Shown here piece after piece: positions 1-5,254 of a stretch of 8,956 bases of DNA. A program made the position numbers and the translations under genes. The first letter of the stretch is position 1. Every line of letters begins with the position of its first letter. The notes under the pieces are model-generated. The model ran no database searches, had not been told where the DNA came from, and saw only the letters and a list, made by a program, of their open reading frames with translations. This stretch comes from Thermoprotei archaeon (GTDB taxonomy: Archaea; Thermoproteota; Thermoprotei; Thermofilales; B15-G2), in contig QMRV01000073.1 of assembly GCA_003649445.1 (NCBI GenBank), positions 1 through 8,956 of the forward strand. The letters are read 5' to 3'.

Positions 1-396
1 AAGAATGGTTCTAGGCTGGTGTTAATGAATGTGTCTATTGTTTACTCTAAGTGGCCTTTAGAGAAAAGAATTTCTGATTCAGTAGCTCTCGGCTTCTTAG
101 CTAATGAGCCTATAACAGCTATACCTGTTGTTGCTGGTGGGAAAACATCCTATATGATCGCTTATATGGCTTATACTTGGATCGGGTTAGCTGACGGCTT
201 CAACGATATTCAGCCCACATCAAAAATATTTACCTTCAACTTAGATTCTTCTATTCTACGAACAGGAGGAGGAAGTAGAGGCAAGTACCCAGAGAGAGTT
301 AAAGCTATAGCACTAGTAATAATTCCACCCTACCCACCAGAAAAAATAAAGTACATAGATCTTAGACACGCCTATATAGCATATGTGAAGGGGTGA
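1..396 (+). CDS. C-terminal part of an unrecognised protein (5' end outside window)
   Basis: The reading frame is open from the first base of the window and ends at TGA 394-396, so this is probably the last 131 residues of a longer gene. A GTG at 19 and an ATG at 25 are possible internal starts, but nothing marks either as a true start. The visible part alternates short hydrophobic stretches with turns (for example the YPERVKAIALVIIPPYPPEK segment near the end), which suggests a beta-rich C-terminal domain. It has no convincing membrane helix and no catalytic motif that I recognise. The gene converges on the GT4-type transferase and is followed by a small hairpin. No function can be assigned. 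I am fairly sure it is coding, because codon use matches the neighbours and the frame stays open. Confidence 0.7.
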   Translation, partial: KNGSRLVLMNVSIVYSKWPLEKRISDSVALGFLANEPITAIPVVAGGKTSYMIAYMAYTWIGLADGFNDIQPTSKIFTFNLDSSILRTGGGSRGKYPERVKAIALVIIPPYPPEKIKYIDLRHAYIAYVKG

Positions 397-398
397 TT

Positions 399-420
399 TC
401 AGCTATCTAAGCTGATTTTA
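399..420. terminator. Hairpin with T-rich tail between convergent genes
   Basis: TCAGCT (399-404) and AGCTGA (410-415) form a perfect 6-base stem around a 5-base loop, followed by TTTTA on the plus strand. It lies in the 28-base gap between the stop at 396 and the facing stop at 425, where a transcription end site for one or both genes is expected. Archaeal termination mainly depends on the T tract, so the stem may not be needed; the role is inferred from position. Confidence 0.4.
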
Positions 421-424
421 TGGA

Positions 425-1438
425 CTAAATTTTCATTAGTATTGCTGAGAGTACTGCAAGTATGCTGGCTACCAGTTCGAGGAGTATTATTGCGTCTACT
501 ATTTCTTTTTCTCTTAGAGGACCCTTAGCTAATATGAGTCTAGCTAGAGTCAAGGGGGCTTTAGGGTTTCTTGAAGCTTCTATTAGTCCGTTTTCTTTAA
601 CTATAGTTGGTCTAGCTATTTCTCTTCTTTCTTTGAGTCCTCTGACTGAAGAGATTACGTAGAAAGCGTTCATAATGTGGGGGAACAGTGTTACCATTAC
701 GATGAACTCTATTCTCCCTATTACTGCGAGTGCTCCAAGAGCTGCACCTACAGATAGGCTGCCCATGTCTCCGCTAAATATTCTGGCGGGGTACTTGTTG
801 TAGCGATAGTAGGCTAGTAGGGTACCTAGCATAATCAGCGAAATATATATAGCGTCTATTCTTCCGCCGAGTATGAGGGCGGATAAAATGGCTGCTACTA
901 GGGCTAGTGAACACGTGGCGGGCATTATTCCGTTCATTATCTCGAGCATATTGACTGCGTTTGCTGGAGCGGCTACAGCGAGAGGAAGTAGAAGCCAGTA
1001 GATGAGAGTCATGCGTAGTCTGCCGATAATAGGTAGCTCGGGTCTGCCTATTGTGATTATACCGAAGTATCCTGCCGCAAGTAGAGGCAGGACTCCCAGA
1101 ATAGTGAGCGCGGTCTTTACTTTAGCTTTTAGAACCTTAAGGTCGTCTACTAGCCCTATAATAGCTGTTAGTATGAAAACAGAGTAGAATACGAGTATTC
1201 TCTCTAATGTCAGGTACTTCAAGTAGCCTAGAAGGAAGAGCAGTAGAGTAGCTATTACTCCGGATGAGACTCCAATGAATATAGCTATTCCCCCTATTCT
1301 TGGAACAAGTGGTTTATCTGGCTTATGCGCATCCGGAGCAACTAAGTTTCTCTTCTTAAGAAACTCTATTACATGTTTTGTCGCAATGAAAGTGACTATG
1401 AAAGACACCGTGAAGACTACTAGTGACTCTATTAGCAT
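425..1438 (-). CDS. GT4/PNPT-family membrane transferase, probably dolichyl-phosphate GlcNAc-1-phosphate transferase
   Basis: This 337-residue protein has about ten hydrophobic segments, as expected for the polyprenyl-phosphate N-acetylhexosamine-1-phosphate transferase family (MraY, WecA, eukaryotic Alg7/GPT). Family motifs appear in order: KP..PRIGG near residues 42-50, the Asp pair in GLVDDL (95-100), NAVNMLEIMNG (160-170) and FSGDMGS (221-227). The third motif has a final Asn-Gly like Alg7-type enzymes rather than the bacterial Asp-Gly form. The family moves a sugar-1-phosphate from a UDP-sugar to a membrane polyprenyl phosphate; in archaea this normally starts N-glycan assembly on dolichol phosphate. 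The exact sugar cannot be read from sequence. The ATG at 1438 begins directly with a membrane segment and has an AT-rich TATA-like element about 35 bases upstream. The gene is divergent from the small gene at 1530. Confidence 0.88.
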   Translation of the reverse strand: MLIESLVVFTVSFIVTFIATKHVIEFLKKRNLVAPDAHKPDKPLVPRIGGIAIFIGVSSGVIATLLLFLLGYLKYLTLERILVFYSVFILTAIIGLVDDLKVLKAKVKTALTILGVLPLLAAGYFGIITIGRPELPIIGRLRMTLIYWLLLPLAVAAPANAVNMLEIMNGIMPATCSLALVAAILSALILGGRIDAIYISLIMLGTLLAYYRYNKYPARIFSGDMGSLSVGAALGALAVIGRIEFIVMVTLFPHIMNAFYVISSVRGLKERREIARPTIVKENGLIEASRNPKAPLTLARLILAKGPLREKEIVDAIILLELVASILAVLSAILMKI

Positions 1439-1468
1439 GCTATCAGCGCCTAATGTTATTCGCAGGTA

Positions 1469-1481
1469 CTTAAAAATATTG
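1469..1481 (-). promoter_or_regulatory. TATA-like element for the GT4-type transferase
   Basis: On the minus strand this reads AATATTTTTAAGT-like sequence 31-43 bases before the ATG at 1438, with no Shine-Dalgarno sequence near the start. This fits a short leader. The same AT-rich stretch also lies about 50 bases before the divergent GTG at 1530 and may serve both directions. It was assigned by position and composition only. Confidence 0.35.
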
Positions 1482-1529
1482 AATCATCGATTTAGTTAAG
1501 GATATTAGCGCTACTAATGTTAGAAAAAC

Positions 1530-1775
1530 GTGGCGAGAGAAGTATTTGAAGTAGAGTCTCTTGAAGACTTCTTAAAGCTCGCTGATAAAGTAGACTTTAT
1601 TCTAAGAATAGATCCTTACCTGCTAGCATACTATTACGGTATGGTCTTTTGCCTAGATTTGAGTTCCTTAAGTGATAGTGAAGTCAAAGAAGCATTATCT
1701 ACTTTGAGACAGAAAATAGTTTTTATAAAATCTATTAAAACAATAAGCAGTTTACTAGAGAAGTTTAAGGCTTAA
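1530..1775 (+). CDS. Small hypothetical protein, 81 aa
   Basis: A GTG start at 1530 gives an 81-residue protein that I do not recognise. The upstream ATG at 1517 is in another frame and runs into an early stop, so GTG 1530 is the first usable start; no clear ribosome-binding site precedes it. The protein is predicted to be mostly helical. It has an acidic N-terminal helix (EVESLEDFLKLADKVDF), a central aromatic-rich stretch (DPYLLAYYYGMVFCLDL) and a Lys-rich C-terminal helix. There is no signal peptide or known motif. Codon use matches the flanking genes, which supports real coding. Its last 11 bases overlap the end of the glycosylasparaginase gene on the other strand, so the two transcripts would overlap at their 3' ends. 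Confidence 0.55.
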   Translation: MAREVFEVESLEDFLKLADKVDFILRIDPYLLAYYYGMVFCLDLSSLSDSEVKEALSTLRQKIVFIKSIKTISSLLEKFKA

Positions 1776-2682
1776 TAACAATGGCGTTTTTCATGACTAC
1801 TTGGTCTTCTTCATTTGTCCAGTAAACATACTTGAAGTTGAAGTTTGCTGCAGACGCTATAGTGAGGTCTTTGCTTACTGCAACAATTCCTAGGTGATAA
1901 TTTATGTTTTCTTCTTTAGCCAGCTTGTTTACTTTCTCAACTATTTCTACTACTGCTTCTTCGGGAGTGTATCCTTTCTCGATTAAGTCTAAGGCTGATT
2001 TAGCGGCAACTACTCTTATTATTGCTTCGCCGTAGCCTGTGCATATGGCTGCTCCCAAGTTGTTGTCTGCGTAGAGTCCTGCACCAATTATAGGTGTGTC
2101 TCCTACTCGGCCAGGGAATTTGCAGGCGAGGCCACTTGTAGAAGTTCCTGCTACAAACCAGTTGCCTACTACAGCTATTGCGCCGATAGTATCGTGCGAC
2201 TCTGGTAAACCGGCTACTTCTTTTACTTCATCGAAAATACTACTGTTACCCTTTTTCTTTTTAGCCTTCTTCCTTCGCTGAATGAACTTGACGTAGCCTT
2301 CTTCGGCAGGTACGTCGGATATTTCTTCTTTGACTAGCTTAGCTAGCTTTAGTGCTCCTTCACCTACAATCATTACGTGAGGAGTGCACTCCATGACTTT
2401 CTTTGCTAGTGAAATTGGGTGCTTTACTCTCTTGACTGCGGCTACTGCACCGCATCGTAGTGTTTTACCATCCATTATGGCTGCGTCTAGCTCTAGTTCT
2501 CCCTCTATGTTCGGTAGTCCTCCAATGCCTACGCTACCTATGCTGGGGTCTTCTTCTATGACTTTTATACCCTCGACTACAGCTTCTATTGGGTCGCGTT
2601 TAGTTAGGAGAATTTCTCGGGCTTTTTCTACGACCTTTTTGCCGAAGGGGTAGTATGATACGGCTATCAAACTTGTATCCAT
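1765..2682 (-). CDS. Glycosylasparaginase-type Ntn hydrolase (isoaspartyl peptidase/asparaginase superfamily)
   Basis: This 305-residue protein matches the glycosylasparaginase branch of the N-terminal-nucleophile asparaginases. Visible motifs, numbered from the chosen start, are SVGIGGLPN (50-58), LDAAIMDG (65-72), VMECTPHVMIVGEGA (97-111), the self-cleavage site HDTIG with Thr165 as predicted nucleophile, TSTSG (180-184), GRVGDTPIIGAGLYAD (191-206) and TGYGE (215-219). The family is made as a precursor that cuts itself before the Thr and then hydrolyses N4-(GlcNAc)-Asn, isoaspartyl peptides or asparagine. A very basic run, RRKKAKKKK (136-144), sits in the linker before the cleavage site. 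The frame is open 180 bases further upstream to 2862, but that extension is hydrophobic, unlike the family, and would cover both TATA boxes, so I chose ATG 2682. Which substrate is used cannot be decided here. Confidence 0.88.
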   Translation of the reverse strand: MDTSLIAVSYYPFGKKVVEKAREILLTKRDPIEAVVEGIKVIEEDPSIGSVGIGGLPNIEGELELDAAIMDGKTLRCGAVAAVKRVKHPISLAKKVMECTPHVMIVGEGALKLAKLVKEEISDVPAEEGYVKFIQRRKKAKKKKGNSSIFDEVKEVAGLPESHDTIGAIAVVGNWFVAGTSTSGLACKFPGRVGDTPIIGAGLYADNNLGAAICTGYGEAIIRVVAAKSALDLIEKGYTPEEAVVEIVEKVNKLAKEENINYHLGIVAVSKDLTIASAANFNFKYVYWTNEEDQVVMKNAIVIKP

Positions 2683-2708
2683 TATCCCAAGAACCACCCG
2701 CGCGGCTA

Positions 2709-2754
2709 GCAAATATATAATTTTTGTTTGAATAGCAGAAATATTTATATATCC
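2709..2754 (-). promoter_or_regulatory. Two tandem TATA-like boxes and GGGTGG for the glycosylasparaginase gene
   Basis: Two strong TATA-like elements lie upstream of the ATG at 2682. One is TTATATATTT at about 2711-2720, roughly 33 bases before the ATG. The other is GGATATATAAATATTT at about 2739-2753, which would give a leader of some 40 bases. GGGTGG at 2694-2699, 11 bases before the ATG, could act as a ribosome-binding site for the longer transcript. Their placement supports the 2682 start over the longer open frame. Confidence 0.5.
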
Positions 2755-2848
2755 CTTTTGCAGTAGCTTAAAACGCTTTACGAATAATGAAGAGTAGATT
2801 ATTTCAAGTAAAAATAATATACTAATGTTTAGAATCTTACAGTCCTTT

Positions 2849-3889
2849 TCAATATTTTTCAATAAGTCTAATCCATGTTTTAATCAGTAGAGGCGATATC
2901 TGAGGCACTGATAGAATAAAACTTATAAAGCGATGGCCTATTTCGTAGGCTGCTTCTTCGTTTTCAGGAAGAATTTTTAGGAGTAAGTGACCTCCTTTGA
3001 AGAAGTATTTTTCTCCGGGAAGGAATCTTCCCTCGAGTATTGGTGCTGCGAAAACTTCTGTTAGCCTTAAAACAAGCTTCTTAACTATATTGTCTCTAAG
3101 TTTCCATGCTAAGGCTCTCGCTTTAAATAGAAGCTTTAGTATTTCAAGGCTCTTTTTATGTATCACTTTCTTTTCGAGAATTTTCTCTATGAAGTTTCTG
3201 TCTCTTGGATCATACTTTAATCCTATTTCCTCTAAGTCTTCGGCTGTGATGTTTATGTAGCCGCTTCTCCAGTCGTAGAGGATATCGAGTATATCGTCGA
3301 GCATTCCTAGAGCCAATCCTAAGCATTCAGCTATATCATCTAAGTATTTTTCTAAATTCAGTTTTCCTACGAGGAAGTATAGTCTAAAGAAACATACTGC
3401 TTTCTTTTCGAGGAGCTTATACATCAGTTTGCGGGGGACTACTTTCATGTATCTTTTTGCGTCGAGTACAGCGCTTTCGTAGAGCCCGTGTACCGTACTC
3501 CATATTTTCTGCCTCTCAGAACTAGAGTAATATAGCTCAATATTTTCTATAAACTGGTTTAACCAGAAATACCTAAAAGGCAGGGGTGGTTTTTCGACAA
3601 ATGTATTTCTCCTAATATCTTCTACTATTTCCCACTCTTTTTCAATAATCTCTAGTCTCTTAAAGGCGTTGAGGGGAGAGTCTATTACGTCGTCGACTTC
3701 TCTTATATAGGCCCACGCCAGAGACCACGTCTCTGACCCAATTCTACATGGTACAAACTGGCTTGCATAGTGCAGGAAGTCTCGTTTTCTCAAGTATTTG
3801 CGCGCAGAATTAACTATAAATGAGTATGAAAGCTCGTCCTCCGAGTAGTCTAAAACGTAGAGTCCGAGAGGAGTAAGCTTTACTTCCAC
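2849..3889 (-). CDS. Squalene/phytoene synthase-like isoprenoid synthase
   Basis: This 346-residue, mostly helical protein carries both Asp-rich signatures of head-to-head (trans-IPPS) isoprenoid synthases. The first is AYIREVDDVID at residues 60-70 (Asp66, Asp67, Asp70). The second is LGMLDDILDILYDW at 194-207, followed by the GYINITAEDLEEIG segment that corresponds to the family's G.Y.P..dL...G region. LDAKRY (142-147) lies between them at a conserved site. The family joins two prenyl diphosphates (FPP to squalene or GGPP to phytoene) using Mg2+; the substrate is not readable. The protein is longer than the usual 270-300 residues, with a C-terminal extension from about 280. The start is GTG 3889, 22 bases after the phosphatase stop on the same strand, so the two genes are probably co-transcribed from the promoter at 4451-4460. 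No separate TATA box is evident. Confidence 0.78.
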   Translation of the reverse strand: MEVKLTPLGLYVLDYSEDELSYSFIVNSARKYLRKRDFLHYASQFVPCRIGSETWSLAWAYIREVDDVIDSPLNAFKRLEIIEKEWEIVEDIRRNTFVEKPPLPFRYFWLNQFIENIELYYSSSERQKIWSTVHGLYESAVLDAKRYMKVVPRKLMYKLLEKKAVCFFRLYFLVGKLNLEKYLDDIAECLGLALGMLDDILDILYDWRSGYINITAEDLEEIGLKYDPRDRNFIEKILEKKVIHKKSLEILKLLFKARALAWKLRDNIVKKLVLRLTEVFAAPILEGRFLPGEKYFFKGGHLLLKILPENEEAAYEIGHRFISFILSVPQISPLLIKTWIRLIEKY

Positions 3890-3911
3890 GCTTTTCTTTT
3901 CGCTTTTCTCG

Positions 3912-4430
3912 CTAATACTTTTTTTGCTTAAGTTTCTTTTTGACTACTTTTTTCGCGAAGTTTTCGTAAAACCAGTGAATAAACCTGTATTGACTATAAG
4001 CATCGGGCTCTATTCCATATTTCTCGAAGACCTCGGCTAGAGCTTCTTTAGGACTCAGTCCATAGTACTTAATTAGAAAGCACACAAGAACAGTACTTGT
4101 CCGCCCTATACCAGCATAGCAATGTACTACAATTTTCTTACCGAAATTAACCTTATTTTTAAGCCATTCAAGTGCTTGAAGCAGTATATCCACGTTGCTT
4201 GGAGCACGGTGGTCTTCTACCGGTAAATGCATTACTTCAAAGCCTTTCTCAGAAAGATATTGTATATACTCATCTATGTTACTCCATCCGCAAGCCTCAG
4301 CGTCTTCATCTGTAGCTACAACTAAGACAGCCTCTATACCCTGTGCTTTCCAGTACTTCACTGTCTCTTCAGCAAACGTTTTCGCTGGAAAAGAATCTCT
4401 ATAGATAGTATCAAGAGCACTCGAGGACAT
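3912..4430 (-). CDS. Dual-specificity/tyrosine protein phosphatase (cysteine-based)
   Basis: The 172-residue protein contains the signature HCYAGIGRTST at 103-113, which fits HCx5R with nucleophile Cys104 and phosphate-binding Arg110. LPVEDHRAPS (69-78) upstream supplies the likely general acid Asp73. The size and the HCYAGIGRTS form match compact archaeal dual-specificity phosphatases, which remove phosphate from Tyr and Ser/Thr of proteins; activity on small phosphorylated molecules is also possible. There is no signal peptide, so it is cytosolic. The tail, from about residue 160, is Lys-rich (AKKVVKKKLKQKKY). The ATG at 4430 lies about 25 bases after a good TATA box, which suggests a leaderless transcript. 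It is the first gene of a likely two-gene unit with the isoprenoid synthase; no functional link between them is obvious. Confidence 0.9.
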   Translation of the reverse strand: MSSSALDTIYRDSFPAKTFAEETVKYWKAQGIEAVLVVATDEDAEACGWSNIDEYIQYLSEKGFEVMHLPVEDHRAPSNVDILLQALEWLKNKVNFGKKIVVHCYAGIGRTSTVLVCFLIKYYGLSPKEALAEVFEKYGIEPDAYSQYRFIHWFYENFAKKVVKKKLKQKKY

Positions 4431-4448
4431 GAAAACAGTTTTCAGAAA

Positions 4449-4461
4449 AGGTATTTAAAGT
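4449..4461 (-). promoter_or_regulatory. BRE/TATA promoter for the phosphatase-isoprenoid synthase unit
   Basis: The minus strand reads GAACTTTAAATACC, a good archaeal BRE plus TATA match, centred about 25 bases before the ATG at 4430. It sits in the 31-base gap after the vapC stop. The spacing implies transcription starting at or very near the ATG, and no ribosome-binding site is seen. Confidence 0.6.
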
Positions 4462-4956
4462 TCAGGGCCTTTTCACTATACTCTTTAAATAGGAGTGATA
4501 TTCTTTAGTAGCTTTTTCTGGGAAAGGGTTTATTACTATTAAGTCTTCAACTACTGAAGCAAGTTTTTTGTCAAGAGAATAAATTACATTAGTTTTAAGA
4601 CTTTTAGCTAGTGCTACAAGATAGCCGTCCCATGACTCAATATTATAAGCTGAAGCATAGTCTAGAGCATTTATTGCTACGCCGATTTCTATTGGTGGAT
4701 AGAGTACAGGAGATCTTGTTTCCAGCAAGCCTACAAGAGTTTTCTTTGCATGAAGTCGAGGAACACCTAAGTACTTTGTAACAATGTGATATGCACCTAT
4801 TATGGCTGAAACTGGTATAATGCATACTCTTTTGAGTTTTAGAATATTTGAGAGGAAGTCTACTGCATACTTTTTAAGCGGGTTCTTAAAGCATACCGGA
4901 ATAATTATGCTCACATCGACTACTCCTTCAATAAAGCCCGAGTTTGCGTAAAACAT
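4462..4956 (-). CDS. vapC: PIN-domain VapC-like toxin
   Basis: A 164-residue PIN-domain protein encoded directly after an AbrB-type antitoxin, in vapBC order. VapC toxins are Mg2+-dependent RNases that use a cluster of acidic residues. Visible here are Asp14 in VVDVSIIIP, Asp110 in ESWDGYLVALAK and Asp129 in YSLDKKL, at the usual positions for the first, third and fourth acidic residues. The second, normally a Glu in a segment like lvlaEl, is not found: the matching region reads PVSAIIGAYHIVTKYLG (49-64) with no acid. The ATG at 4956 overlaps the vapB end by 29 bases. There is no GTG, TTG or ATG closer to VVDVS, so this start is the best available although it adds about 11 residues. Activity is uncertain because of the missing Glu. 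Confidence 0.82.
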   Translation of the reverse strand: MFYANSGFIEGVVDVSIIIPVCFKNPLKKYAVDFLSNILKLKRVCIIPVSAIIGAYHIVTKYLGVPRLHAKKTLVGLLETRSPVLYPPIEIGVAINALDYASAYNIESWDGYLVALAKSLKTNVIYSLDKKLASVVEDLIVINPFPEKATKEYHSYLKSIVKRP

Positions 4957-5218
4957 AGTCTACATCGATACCCCACTTATCTTTTTTTATAGAAAGATCA
5001 AGGCCCTTAGCTTCTATTTCTGTTGCCAATACTTCGCTAGCCCACTTATCTACTTTCTCTTCTAAATCCTCCTTAATTACTTCAATTATTATTCGGTTAT
5101 CTTCTAGCCTTACTATAGCTTTTCCTCCCTGCTTTAGTCCTAGTAGCTCGCGTATAGGAGCAGGAATAGTCAAGCGCCCTTGCTTATCTATGCTGACAGT
5201 CCACTCCACTCTATACAC
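4928..5218 (-). CDS. vapB: AbrB/SpoVT-type VapB antitoxin
   Basis: A 96-residue protein with an N-terminal swapped-hairpin AbrB domain: VSIDKQGRLTIPAPIRELLGL (8-28) followed by the GGKAIVRLEDNRIIIEV strands (31-47). The rest is a charged helical tail, which in this class wraps around and blocks the VapC toxin. VapB proteins usually bind their own promoter through the AbrB domain, alone or with VapC. The start is GTG 5218; another GTG three codons later has AGGTG just before it and is a possible alternative. A TATA box at 5241-5250 and a perfect inverted repeat at 5222-5240 lie immediately upstream. The gene overlaps vapC by 29 bases, which suggests coupled expression. Confidence 0.88.
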   Translation of the reverse strand: MYRVEWTVSIDKQGRLTIPAPIRELLGLKQGGKAIVRLEDNRIIIEVIKEDLEEKVDKWASEVLATEIEAKGLDLSIKKDKWGIDVDYVLRKLGLY

Positions 5219-5221
5219 CTA

Positions 5222-5240
5222 GTGGAATTTATCATTCCAC
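5222..5240 (-). promoter_or_regulatory. Perfect inverted repeat, probable vapBC operator
   Basis: GTGGAAT (5222-5228) and ATTCCAC (5234-5240) form a perfect 7-base dyad with a 5-base spacer. It fills the space between the TATA box and the vapB start codon and would cover the transcription start. Placement and symmetry suit autorepression by VapB or VapBC; a terminator role for the gene ending at 5255 is less likely because no T tract follows. Confidence 0.5.
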
Positions 5241-5252
5241 ATTTTTATATTT
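5241..5252 (-). promoter_or_regulatory. TATA box for vapBC
   Basis: The minus strand reads AAATATAAAAAT, centred about 28 bases before the GTG at 5218 and only a few bases after the transglutaminase stop. The spacing suggests a leaderless vapBC transcript with its own promoter rather than read-through from the upstream gene. Confidence 0.5.
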
Positions 5253-5254
5253 TC

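Noticed and set aside
1002..1499. Plus-strand ORFs antisense to the GT4-type transferase
   Set aside because: They mirror the membrane-segment codons of a gene with clear family motifs and have no features of their own.
2096..2653. Plus-strand ORFs antisense to the Ntn hydrolase gene
   Set aside because: Their products are Ser/Pro/Thr-rich low-complexity sequence produced by the opposite strand of a conserved gene.
2683..2862. A 60-residue N-terminal extension of the Ntn hydrolase frame
   Set aside because: It is hydrophobic and Lys/Ile-rich, unlike the family start, covers two TATA-like boxes, and would overlap the isoprenoid synthase gene. ATG 2682 begins at the normal family N terminus.
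4643..4825. 60-residue minus-strand ORF inside vapC
   Set aside because: It is out of frame within a well-supported PIN-domain gene and reads as a Ser/Cys-rich random sequence.
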